This document shows positions 17,361 to 26,250 of a DNA stretch of 64,000 bases, piece by piece. The translations under genes and the position numbers were made by a program. How positions within the stretch are numbered: position 1 is the first letter of the stretch; every line of letters starts with the position of its first letter. This DNA is from Chitinophaga sp. (GTDB lineage Bacteria > Bacteroidota > Bacteroidia > Chitinophagales > Chitinophagaceae). The notes under the pieces are model-generated. The model was not told where the DNA came from. It worked only from the letters and a program-made list of their open reading frames with translations, and did not search any database. The stretch is from contig NZ_JAFAIX010000005.1 of NCBI RefSeq assembly GCF_019236475.1, forward strand, positions 124,001 to 188,000. The letters are read 5' to 3'.

Positions 17361-19661
17361 ATGAAATTAATCCCCACCCTACTCGTTGCCGGTGTAACCG
17401 CAATATTCGGCGGATCCGTGTCGGCGCAGCATCAACTCAGTACCAGGGAAACTGATAACCTCACCGCCTTTGCGAAAATGTATGGATATGTGCGTTTCTT
17501 CCATCCTTCTGATGAGGCCAGCAGTATTTCTTGGGAAAATTTCGCCGTTTATGGCAGCCAGGAAGTGCTACATGCAAAAAGCAACCTGGAACTGATTCAA
17601 ACCTTGAATAAACTGTTTAAGCCTATTGCACCTGCTGCTTTGGTTTACAGTGGTAAAGAACCCGGCCTTCCATCCATTATCCCCCCAGATACCAGTCAAT
17701 ATAAACTGATCGCCTGGCAACATAAAGGCGTAGGCTTGCCTAATTATTTGGTAAAAGGCAACAACAATACGTACAAAAGCCTGCGTATTAATCGCCCGGC
17801 GCCTCTGGAAAGCAATACAGCAACCGATTTCTCCGCCACCTATCAGCAACTGGATGCCAAACCCCTTCAGGGTAAAGAGTTTCGGTATTCAGGTTGGGTA
17901 AAAGTAGCGTCAGACAAAGGTGGAATTGGTTTGCTATGGTTTCGGGTAGATACAGATAAGGGCATGGGGTTCTTTAACAACATGAGTCAGAACCCTGCCA
18001 GGGAAAACACCTGGAAACAGTTCACCATTACCGGCCGCATTGACACTGACGGTAAAGAAATAATTCTCGGTTCTATGCTGCAAGGCAAGGGAAAAGCCTG
18101 GTTTGATGGGCTTAAACTGGAGGTAAAAGACGGCGATAACTGGAAGGAAATACCATTGAAAAATACCGGCTTTGAAGAAAATGGAGAAAAGCAATATCCC
18201 ATTGGTTGGGGTATCAGTCCACAAAGCAGCAGTTATGCAATTGTTTGTAATCAGGAAGAGGCCAAAGAAGGGAAATCCTCCCTCCTTATTACCAGTGTTC
18301 TGCCATCGAAACATGGAGCACTTGCACAACCACTTTTTGCCGCTTATCCGCTACCGGGAGAGTATATCCGCAAAACGCTGATTTCTGGCGTATCCTGTGC
18401 TATTCCGTTGGCATTGTATGGCAATCCAGATCATACTTACCCTGTTGGGGATTCCCTATTGTTACAATCCCTGACAGCCGCTCTGGAAGCGACGGAAGAT
18501 AGCGTTAGTGGCGATTCTCTCAACACCAGGTTAGGAGGTATTATTGTTGCCTGGAATATTTTGCGTCATTTCTTTCCTTACTGGGAAGATGCAGCAGAAA
18601 AGCCTGATCAATGGTTACAAGACGGGCTCATTTCAGCAGCAGCCACTAAAACGGCAGATGATTTCACCAATACGATCAAATTAATGACTGCCAAATTGAA
18701 TGATGGCCATATATATGTGCATAAAGAAGGGGAGACACCGGTCAACTATCTGAAAGTACTCTTTACGCGGGCAGATGGGAAAATAGCTGTGGCAGCGGTG
18801 TTGGATGAAAATTTAAAAGGCAAATTGCAAGCGGGTGATGTAGTGACCAGTGTAGACGGCCAACCTGCGGAAGCCTATCTGTCCGACTTGAAAACATGCA
18901 TCAGTGGCTCTCCTCAACATAAGGATAATCGAGGGATCAATAATTTGGGTTCGGGCGCACCTAATACGACCCTGGAACTGGGCGTACTGCATAATGGTCA
19001 GGCTGTTACGGTAACGGCTACACGTACAGCTAAAGCGCAGCAGCATTTCAATGATGCCAAGCGAACTACTCCGATGGGCTGGATTAAACCTGGCATTTTC
19101 TACATCGATTTAGACAGAGAACCGATGGACAGTATCAGCACTCATATCCAGGAGATTGCCGACGCCAAAGCCCTGATCTGTGATTTGCGGGGTTATCCCA
19201 ACGGCAACCATGAATTACTGCAATATCTATTGAAAAAGAAAGATGATGCGAAGTGGATGTTTAAACCACTGAATATTCGTCCGGAGTTCAATGGTACCAC
19301 TTATGCAGAAAGTGGATGGAATTTAAGCCCTAAGTCGCCGCACATAAAAGGAAAAGTATTTTTTCTGACAGACAGTCGCGCTATCAGCTATGCTGAAAGT
19401 TATATGGGATATGTACAGGATGAGCATTTAGCAACGATTATCGGGGAGCCTACAGCGGGTACGAATGGGGACATCAATATGATCACCATGCCAGGAGGGT
19501 ATATTTTTACCTTTAGTGGCTTAGTGGTAAAGAATCATGATGGCAGTAAGCATCATTTGAAGGGAATCGTGCCAAATGTACCGGTAACGCCTACACTGGC
19601 AGGACTGGCAGCTGGTAAGGATGATGTACTGGAAAAAGCGTTGCAGTTAGCCGCACAATAG
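17361..19661 (+). CDS. S41 family (tail-specific/CtpA-like) peptidase
   Basis: The 766-residue exported protein has a signal peptide ending near VSAQ (residue 22). An N-terminal helical domain contains AFAKMYGYVRFFHPSDEAS, and a beta-rich, carbohydrate-binding-like region follows (about 130-320). A second copy of the helical motif, VAWNILRHFFPYWEDA, begins the peptidase proper. A PDZ-like segment (AGDVVTSVDGQPAEAYL) lies near 495-510, and the catalytic domain follows with FLTDSRAISYAESY (the S41 nucleophile region) and GEPTAGTNGDIN. Family members cut proteins near their C-termini in the periplasm. No operon partner is evident. Confidence 0.88.
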   Translation: MKLIPTLLVAGVTAIFGGSVSAQHQLSTRETDNLTAFAKMYGYVRFFHPSDEASSISWENFAVYGSQEVLHAKSNLELIQTLNKLFKPIAPAALVYSGKEPGLPSIIPPDTSQYKLIAWQHKGVGLPNYLVKGNNNTYKSLRINRPAPLESNTATDFSATYQQLDAKPLQGKEFRYSGWVKVASDKGGIGLLWFRVDTDKGMGFFNNMSQNPARENTWKQFTITGRIDTDGKEIILGSMLQGKGKAWFDGLKLEVKDGDNWKEIPLKNTGFEENGEKQYPIGWGISPQSSSYAIVCNQEEAKEGKSSLLITSVLPSKHGALAQPLFAAYPLPGEYIRKTLISGVSCAIPLALYGNPDHTYPVGDSLLLQSLTAALEATEDSVSGDSLNTRLGGIIVAWNILRHFFPYWEDAAEKPDQWLQDGLISAAATKTADDFTNTIKLMTAKLNDGHIYVHKEGETPVNYLKVLFTRADGKIAVAAVLDENLKGKLQAGDVVTSVDGQPAEAYLSDLKTCISGSPQHKDNRGINNLGSGAPNTTLELGVLHNGQAVTVTATRTAKAQQHFNDAKRTTPMGWIKPGIFYIDLDREPMDSISTHIQEIADAKALICDLRGYPNGNHELLQYLLKKKDDAKWMFKPLNIRPEFNGTTYAESGWNLSPKSPHIKGKVFFLTDSRAISYAESYMGYVQDEHLATIIGEPTAGTNGDINMITMPGGYIFTFSGLVVKNHDGSKHHLKGIVPNVPVTPTLAGLAAGKDDVLEKALQLAAQ

Positions 19662-19691
19662 TGGTGCTGCCAATTCCTTTTTCATTTTCTA

Positions 19692-19721
19692 GTCGCCCCT
19701 GCCCAGTTGGACAGGGGTGAC
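19692..19721 (-). terminator. Diverged hairpin 2 of the double-hairpin family
   Basis: GTCGCCCCTGCCC and GGACAGGGGTGAC pair with one G-T and one mismatch around loop AGTT. It lies between converging genes, 21 bp after the stop of the minus-strand FKBP gene. Hairpin 1 is absent. Confidence 0.6.
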
Positions 19722-19742
19722 AAGAAAGAGATTTTTGGAAAA

Positions 19743-20249
19743 TTAGTTACCTGATGTGAAATCAATGAGTTTTACATCGAAGATGAGTACAGAGTTGGCA
19801 GGAATAGTTGACATACCTCTTGTACCATAACCCCATACAGAAGGGATATACATGCGCATTTGGCCACCTTTACGTAAATATTTCATACCTGCATACCATC
19901 CAGGAATCAGGTCACGCATTTGGTATTGGAAACTAAAGTTCGTAGAATCGCTGCTATCGAATTTAGTGCCTAGCGTGGTACCGTTCATCAGATAGCCGGC
20001 ATATCCTACAGTAGGATAGCTGGTTAGTTTCAGGGAATCGGTACCAGTACCTTGCTTGGAAATCTGGTAGAATACGCCGGAGGCGTCCATTTTGGCATCT
20101 GTAATGTTATTAGCTTTCAGGTAAGCCTGAATTTTAGTAGAATCAATTACAAATTGCGGATATGGATCGTAAGGTGGGGGTGTATCATTTTTTTTACAAG
20201 CTGCCAGCAGTGCGAGACATGCGATCCCCAGGAATAAGAATTTCTTCAT
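19743..20249 (-). CDS. FKBP-type peptidyl-prolyl isomerase lipoprotein
   Basis: The 168-residue lipoprotein has the lipobox LLAAC (Cys at residue 18). An FKBP domain fills the C-terminal half, with GTKFDSS, the AMRDLIPGW-type segment seen as QMRDLIPGWYAGM, GGQMRMYIPS, YG and the final LIFDVKLID strand. It should catalyse cis-trans proline isomerization in the cell envelope. The next upstream gene encodes a paralogue of equal length, and the two are 56 bp apart on one strand, probably one operon. The gene lies convergent to the S41 peptidase gene. Confidence 0.88.
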   Translation of the reverse strand: MKKFLFLGIACLALLAACKKNDTPPPYDPYPQFVIDSTKIQAYLKANNITDAKMDASGVFYQISKQGTGTDSLKLTSYPTVGYAGYLMNGTTLGTKFDSSDSTNFSFQYQMRDLIPGWYAGMKYLRKGGQMRMYIPSVWGYGTRGMSTIPANSVLIFDVKLIDFTSGN

Positions 20250-20305
20250 TGTAAGTAATTGGCTTAAGTTTTTAGTTGTGTGACGAATGTATAAAAATTT
20301 GCTTG

Positions 20306-20812
20306 TTATTTTAAAATATCTACGAGTTCCACTTCGCAGATAATGATGGCATTAGGCGGGATGCCTAGGTTAGGTACGCCAGCATCGCCGAAGGCCAGTT
20401 CTGGAGGGAGATACATGCGAATACGGCCACCTTTGGAGATTTTGCGCAGGCCAATTTGCCAGCCTAAAATATGTTTATTCAGTGGGGTTCTATTAAAATC
20501 GGTAGGGGCAAAAGAGCTGACTACTATTTGTCCGGCAGGCAGTTGATAGGTATAACTAACAACGGGTATGGAGGTGGAAGTGAGATAATGTATAGAATCG
20601 CCTGGTATCAATATTTTATAGTACATACCTGATGAATCTCTGATAACCGGTCTGTCGTTCCGGGCATCAACGACTTTCAACAGATTACTGTCGCTCTGGG
20701 CTATACCTGCCTGATACTCTCGTATGGAGAAGTTATCTCTTTTGGTGCAGCTACTGAAAATGAATACAATAAGAGAAGTAGTGAACAGTAATAAATATTT
20801 CATCCGCGTCAT
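20306..20812 (-). CDS. FKBP-type peptidyl-prolyl isomerase lipoprotein (paralogue)
   Basis: This 168-residue lipoprotein (lipobox IFSSC, Cys near residue 22) has an FKBP domain recognisable from LGWQIGLRKISKGGRIRMYLPPELAFG and the terminal AIIICEVELVDI strand. The FDSS-like strand is altered to SSFAPTDFNRTPL, so the pocket may differ from that of its neighbour. The start may instead be the in-frame ATG at 20803. It is the first gene of a pair with 19743-20249. A terminator between it and groEL (20883-20916) separates it from the chaperonin operon. Confidence 0.85.
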   Translation of the reverse strand: MTRMKYLLLFTTSLIVFIFSSCTKRDNFSIREYQAGIAQSDSNLLKVVDARNDRPVIRDSSGMYYKILIPGDSIHYLTSTSIPVVSYTYQLPAGQIVVSSFAPTDFNRTPLNKHILGWQIGLRKISKGGRIRMYLPPELAFGDAGVPNLGIPPNAIIICEVELVDILK

Positions 20813-20882
20813 AATTTTACACTTCTGTCTTTTAAACGGGAAGTAATCGGGGAAAGTTACAAGGAAGTTAAATTAACGCATA

Positions 20883-20916
20883 AAAAAAACTCTTCCATGT
20901 CTGGAAGAGTTTTTTT
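20883..20916. terminator. Intrinsic terminator downstream of groEL
   Basis: ACTCTTCCA and TGGAAGAGT around a 4-nt loop, with seven A residues on the left and seven T residues on the right, 18 bp after the groEL stop. It ends the minus-strand groES-groEL transcript. Confidence 0.88.
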
Positions 20917-20934
20917 CTATAAGGAGAGTACTTA

Positions 20935-22575
<1,641 letters not shown>

Positions 22576-22630
22576 TTAGAGTAAAAATTTAGAGATTAAA
22601 ACAATTAACCGGGGAAAATTCCTGCTTGTA

Positions 22631-22912
22631 TTAAACTACAGCCAGGATGTCAGATTCACGCATGATTAAGTAGTCGTCACCTTCGATGCTGATCTCAGTT
22701 CCGGAATATTTACCGTAGAGTACAGTATCACCCACCTTAACAGTTACAGGCTCATCTTTTTTGCCAGGACCAGCCGCTACAACAGTGCCTTTCTGAGGCT
22801 TTTCTTTTGCAGTATCTGGGATAATGATACCACCAGCTGTCTTTTCTTCTGCTGCTGCAGGTTTCACAATTACCCTGTCAGCTAAAGGTTTAATACTTAA
22901 TTTTTTAGCCAT
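22631..22912 (-). CDS. groS: Co-chaperonin GroES
   Basis: GroES caps the GroEL ring. The 93-residue protein matches the family throughout: [11 protein letters not shown] at the N-terminus, the mobile loop [18 protein letters not shown], and the [17 protein letters not shown] strand region. It is the first gene of the groES-groEL operon. No CIRCE element is visible upstream, so HrcA control is not supported. An inverted repeat TGTCA-N7-TGACA at 23021-23037 is the only candidate operator I see. Confidence 0.98.
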   Translation of the reverse strand: MAKKLSIKPLADRVIVKPAAAEEKTAGGIIIPDTAKEKPQKGTVVAAGPGKKDEPVTVKVGDTVLYGKYSGTEISIEGDDYLIMRESDILAVV

Positions 22913-23020
22913 AGTAGTTTTTATTTAAAGAATTCAGTTGAATTTTTGTGTTTAGATCGCCCTCGAGAATTATGCCAAGGGCCTGTTTGGGTCAAATTTT
23001 CAGCTAAGACTGTCTAACTA

Positions 23021-23037
23021 TGTCATTCACACTGACA
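23021..23037. promoter_or_regulatory. Inverted repeat upstream of groES (possible operator)
   Basis: TGTCA, seven bases, TGACA, located about 110 bp before the groES start and about 140 bp before nusB, in the divergent spacer. It could bind a dimeric regulator of the chaperonin operon. This is position and symmetry only. Confidence 0.3.
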
Positions 23038-23138
23038 AATCAGCTTTGAGACCAGGAAAAAATGACAGGACCATGCTGGAATCTATGAATTTAAGTGCCG
23101 GAAAAGGTCCTGAATCCGTAAATATCGATTTTTTTCTC

Positions 23139-23146
23139 TAGTTTTG
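23139..23146 (+). promoter_or_regulatory. Promoter -7 element TAGTTTTG for nusB
   Basis: A full TAnnTTTG match, 28 bp before the nusB ATG at 23175. It probably drives nusB, DUF1573 and yajC. Confidence 0.6.
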
Positions 23147-23174
23147 CGCCCTTATACCAGTTCTTTTTTATACG

Positions 23175-24104
23175 ATGATCAGTAGAAGAAATATCCGGGT
23201 TAAAGTAATGCAAACACTTTATGCCCTGGAAACGATGGAGCAAAGCAGTATTAAGCCGGGTACGGCTACCAGACTTTTGAATGAAAAGCTGGATCAGACC
23301 TGCCAGATCTTTACTTATTTACTTTATTCCGTGGCACAGGTGGCGCAATATGCAGAGACAGACGCGCAGGCCCGTGCTTCCAAACATTTACCCTCCGCTG
23401 AGGACCTGCAGGTAAATACTAAAATTGCAGGCAATGAATTCATTTATCAGATTATAAATGACCGTGGTTTCCAGGTAAATTTGGAACAATGGAAAATGAA
23501 ACGCCTGGTGGATGAAGACTTGATCCGCAAGATGTACAATCTGCTAATTGCCACAGACGCATATAAAGCCTATATTGCGGATGAACAGCGGACTAAGGGC
23601 GGAGAAAAAGAAATACTGGAGTTCATCTATAAAGAGATACTGGCTAAAAACGAGCTCTTCATCCAGCACATGGAAGATACTTTCCTCCACTGGGGCGATG
23701 ATGAAGAGATGATGCATATCCTTCTCAGTAATTATTTCAACAAACCGCACCTGTTCAATTTCATGCAGCTAATCAGCAAAGAGAAGCTGGATTATGCAAA
23801 GGAACTGCTGTTGACAGTAATCGATAAAAAAGAATACTGCCTGGAGCTCATCAAGCCTAAGCTGCAGAACTGGGATCCGGAACGTATTGCTGCCGTAGAT
23901 ATGTTACTGATGGAAATGGGTGTATGTGAATTCCTCTACTTCCCTACCATCCCTACTAAAGTAACCATCAACGAATACATTGACCTGGCGAAAGCTTACA
24001 GCACCCCGCAGAGTGGTCAATTTATCAATGGTATCCTGGATAATATCCTGAAAGATCTGGAAAAAGAACAGTTGGTAAAAAAACAGGATCGCCCTAAAAA
24101 ATAA
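23175..24104 (+). CDS. nusB: Transcription antitermination factor NusB (long form)
   Basis: NusB binds boxA RNA with NusE and supports rRNA antitermination. The core NusB domain occupies about the last 130 residues (from near LLSNYFNKPHLF), with WDPERIAAVDMLLMEMGVCEFLYFPTIPTKVTINEYIDLAKAY split here as WDPERIAAVDMLL and PTKVTINEYIDLAKAY. The 309-residue length comes from an N-terminal helical extension typical of Bacteroidota. The start RRNIRVKVMQTLYAL matches the family. It leads nusB-DUF1573-yajC, a common order in this phylum. Confidence 0.95.
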   Translation: MISRRNIRVKVMQTLYALETMEQSSIKPGTATRLLNEKLDQTCQIFTYLLYSVAQVAQYAETDAQARASKHLPSAEDLQVNTKIAGNEFIYQIINDRGFQVNLEQWKMKRLVDEDLIRKMYNLLIATDAYKAYIADEQRTKGGEKEILEFIYKEILAKNELFIQHMEDTFLHWGDDEEMMHILLSNYFNKPHLFNFMQLISKEKLDYAKELLLTVIDKKEYCLELIKPKLQNWDPERIAAVDMLLMEMGVCEFLYFPTIPTKVTINEYIDLAKAYSTPQSGQFINGILDNILKDLEKEQLVKKQDRPKK

Positions 24105-24140
24105 GCGGAAACACTATTTTCACTAAAAATAGCATCAACA

Positions 24141-24578
24141 ATGAAAACACTGTGCTATCTCCTTGCCTCTGGTTGTTTCTTCCTGGCTGCCTGTAATGGC
24201 AATGCCGTTGGGAAAGCTGCTGCTATGGATTCCATTCAGTCTAAAACCATCGTCAACAAAGATGTTGCGATCACTTTTGAGGAGAAGATCCATGATTTCG
24301 GTGAGATCACCCAAGGTGAGAAAGTAGAATACTCCTTTAAGTTTACCAATACTGGCAAACAGGATCTAGTGATTGAGGATGCCATCTCTAGCTGTGGCTG
24401 TACAGTACCAGAATGGCCTAAAGAGCCCCTAAAACCAGGACAATCCGGCTTCATTAAGGTAATATTTGACAGTGCAGGTAAAGAAGGATATACCCAGAAA
24501 GAAGTATCGCTCCGTTTGAACAATGGCGGCGCTTTCCAGGAAGGGCCTATTATCCGCTGTAATATTATCCGCAAGTAA
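24141..24578 (+). CDS. DUF1573 lipoprotein
   Basis: The 145-residue lipoprotein has the lipobox FLAAC (Cys18). Its C-terminal 100 residues form an Ig-like beta domain of the DUF1573 family, recognised by HDFGEITQGEKVEYSFKFTN, SSCGCTVPEWP and PLKPGQSG. The CGC pair is a family hallmark whose function is not settled. The gene lies 36 bp after nusB and 29 bp before yajC, probably in one transcript. The link to SecD/F-YajC suggests a role in the cell envelope, but no activity is known to me. Confidence 0.9.
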   Translation: MKTLCYLLASGCFFLAACNGNAVGKAAAMDSIQSKTIVNKDVAITFEEKIHDFGEITQGEKVEYSFKFTNTGKQDLVIEDAISSCGCTVPEWPKEPLKPGQSGFIKVIFDSAGKEGYTQKEVSLRLNNGGAFQEGPIIRCNIIRK

Positions 24579-24607
24579 TTAAATTAAACTATTAAAATCA
24601 ATTATAA

Positions 24608-24952
24608 ATGACAATGCTGAATGTTTTATTAGCAGCTCCTGCACAAGGCGGTGGTGCTAGCTCTTTACCATCTCTGCTGATCTTTGGTGGTATGTTCGTA
24701 GTAATGTACTTTTTCATGATCCGTCCTCAGACTAAAAAAGCTAAACAGCAAAAACTGTTTATCGAAAACCTGAAAGAGGGTGATAAAATCGTTACCATTG
24801 CTGGTATTCACGGTAAAGTGAAAAAATTCAATGATGATGGTACAATGGTACTGGAAGTAGCTGCAGGTACTTACCTGACTATCGAGCGTTCTACTATCAG
24901 CATGGAATACACCCAACAGTTACAACAAAGAACTACTGGCGTTAAGGCTTAA
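24608..24952 (+). CDS. yajC: Preprotein translocase accessory subunit YajC
   Basis: YajC associates with SecD-SecF and SecYEG in the inner membrane. The 114-residue protein has one membrane helix (LLIFGGMFVVMYFFM, residues about 19-37) followed by the hallmark IRPQTKKAKQQKLFIENLKEGDKI and a small cytoplasmic beta domain (AGIHGKVKKF, TYLTIERSTI). The start could also be the ATG at 24614. It ends the nusB transcript at the hairpin 24973-25006, and the secDF gene lies 1.3 kb downstream on the other strand. Confidence 0.95.
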   Translation: MTMLNVLLAAPAQGGGASSLPSLLIFGGMFVVMYFFMIRPQTKKAKQQKLFIENLKEGDKIVTIAGIHGKVKKFNDDGTMVLEVAAGTYLTIERSTISMEYTQQLQQRTTGVKA

Positions 24953-24972
24953 TTAGCCCGCTTACATATTTC

Positions 24973-25006
24973 AGCCGGTGCAGAGAATAAATTCTTTGCA
25001 CCGGCT
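24973..25006 (+). terminator. Intrinsic terminator after yajC
   Basis: AGCCGGTGCA and TTGCACCGGCT-type arms with an AT-rich tip give a 16-bp stem (one G-T pair), followed by TTGTTTT, 20 bp after the yajC stop. It separates yajC from coaE. Confidence 0.85.
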
Positions 25007-25039
25007 TTGTTTTATGCATTTTTCATTAAATTGGATAGT

Positions 25040-25639
25040 ATGTTAAAGGTTGGAATCACAGGAGGCATCGGCTCGGGCAAAAGCACCGTTAGCAAAATAT
25101 TTGAATTACTGGGCGTACCGGTATATTACGCCGATGAAAAAGCAAAAGATATTCTTGTCAGGGATAAAGACCTGGCAAACAAGGTAAGCTATCATTTTGG
25201 GGACCAGGTCTATGGCGCCGATGGCACGCTAAACCGGAAACACCTGGCCACGATCGTTTTCAACGATAAAAGTAAGCTCGAACTCCTGAATTCCCTTGTA
25301 CATCCGGCTACCATCCTCGATTCCGACAAATGGGCTGCCGAACAGACAACCCCTTATGTACTCAAGGAAGCCGCTCTCCTCTTTGAAACAGAATCCTTCC
25401 ATTACTTGGATAAAATCATTGGCGTAAGCGCACCACTCCCCCTTCGTGTACATAGAGTGATGAAGCGGGACAATATCTCCCGTAACGACGTCCTGGCACG
25501 CGTCTATAAACAAATAGATGAAGTGATTAAAATGCGTTTGTGCGACTATGTGGTCTATAATGATGAGCAACATATGGTCATCCCACAGGTATTGGCATTA
25601 CACGAGCAGCTCCTCGCCCTCGCAAAGGAAAAGCAATAA
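25040..25639 (+). CDS. coaE: Dephospho-CoA kinase
   Basis: CoaE phosphorylates dephospho-CoA in the last step of CoA synthesis. The P-loop GITGGIGSGKST is at residues 5-16, followed by VYYADEKAKDILVRD (substrate site) and a lid region near VHRVMKRDNISRNDV. I chose ATG 25040 (199 residues) because the family begins directly before the P-loop. The longer frame from 25007 starts inside the yajC terminator. It is followed closely by the Fe-S carrier gene, which has its own promoter. Confidence 0.94.
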   Translation: MLKVGITGGIGSGKSTVSKIFELLGVPVYYADEKAKDILVRDKDLANKVSYHFGDQVYGADGTLNRKHLATIVFNDKSKLELLNSLVHPATILDSDKWAAEQTTPYVLKEAALLFETESFHYLDKIIGVSAPLPLRVHRVMKRDNISRNDVLARVYKQIDEVIKMRLCDYVVYNDEQHMVIPQVLALHEQLLALAKEKQ

Positions 25640-25662
25640 CCTTTTTTCAGCGGTCCATTTCC

Positions 25663-25670
25663 TACCTTTG
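25663..25670 (+). promoter_or_regulatory. Promoter -7 element TACCTTTG
   Basis: A full TAnnTTTG match, 18 bp before the ATG at 25689 of the A-type carrier gene. Confidence 0.55.
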
Positions 25671-25688
25671 ACTTCTAAACTTTGAAAA

Positions 25689-25988
25689 ATGGAAGCAGGC
25701 AAGATGGCGCTCCTAACGCTGACTCCCGCCGCGCAATTGGTGGTGAAACAGTTGTTGGCTACTACCGCATCCTTCCCCTATCTACGTATAGGCGTAAAAG
25801 GTGGCGGCTGTTCCGGCATGGGCTATATGATTGGATTTGACGATAAAGCTGAAGATGACCAGTTATTGGATATTGAAGGCATTCCGGTCATTATCAAGAA
25901 AGCACATAGTATGTACCTGGCAGGGATGCAGGTAGATTACCAGCAAAATGACCAGGGCAGCGGATTTGTATTTATTACGCCGCAATAG
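25689..25988 (+). CDS. HesB/IscA-type Fe-S carrier, ended by an early TAG
   Basis: A-type carriers hold and deliver Fe-S clusters through one central Cys and a C-terminal CxC. The 99-residue protein matches the fold: LTPAAQLVVKQLL, RIGVKGGGCSGMGY with Cys41, KAHSMYLAGMQVDY and GFVFITP. It stops at TAG 25986-25988 before the C-terminal CGC. Past the stop, the same frame encodes Cys-Leu-Cys-Gly-Ser at codons 105-109. Cys41 to Cys105 is 64 residues, the distance seen in E. coli IscA (35 to 99). The frame then runs on without a near stop. It may be a truncated form, a nonsense mutant, or coincidence. Confidence 0.8.
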   Translation: MEAGKMALLTLTPAAQLVVKQLLATTASFPYLRIGVKGGGCSGMGYMIGFDDKAEDDQLLDIEGIPVIIKKAHSMYLAGMQVDYQQNDQGSGFVFITPQ

Positions 25989-26017
25989 TCTTTACATATC
26001 TGCCTTTGCGGCAGCAA

Positions 26018-26160
26018 CCGGGCGAAGCCCGGAACCTCGAAAGTTGACATCGAAGATGTCAACTTTACTGTTCAACAATATGAATTATTGTATTTAAACC
26101 AACATCTTCGATGTTGGTTTTTTTATTCCGCCCTTCGGGCGGTGGCGCTGCGCTGGCAGC
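26018..26160. repeat. Cluster of intergenic hairpins between converging genes
   Basis: Within 145 bp there are four hairpins: CGGGCGAAGCCCG near 26019-26031; AAAGTTGACATC with its complement around loop GAA at 26040-26066; AAACCAACATC with its complement around loop TTC at 26096-26120; and CCGCCCTTCGGGCGG near 26129-26143. The third is followed by a T run and is a good terminator for the plus-strand carrier gene. The second resembles the core of the double-hairpin family but has a different loop. Confidence 0.65.
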
Positions 26161-26189
26161 AGGATTCAGGAGAAGGCAACCAAATAAAA

Positions 26190-26215
26190 AAGGCTGTCTC
26201 CGAAGAGACAGCCTT
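26190..26215 (-). terminator. Intrinsic terminator of secDF
   Basis: AAGGCTGTCTC and GAGACAGCCTT around a 4-nt loop. On the minus strand a long T run follows. It lies 36 bp after the secDF stop. Confidence 0.88.
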
Positions 26216-26250
26216 ATATCTATCAAACATTTTCTCTAATAGGAAGCTTA

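Noticed and set aside
22913..23174. CIRCE element upstream of groES
   Set aside because: The CIRCE inverted repeat (TTAGCACTC and its complement) is not present.
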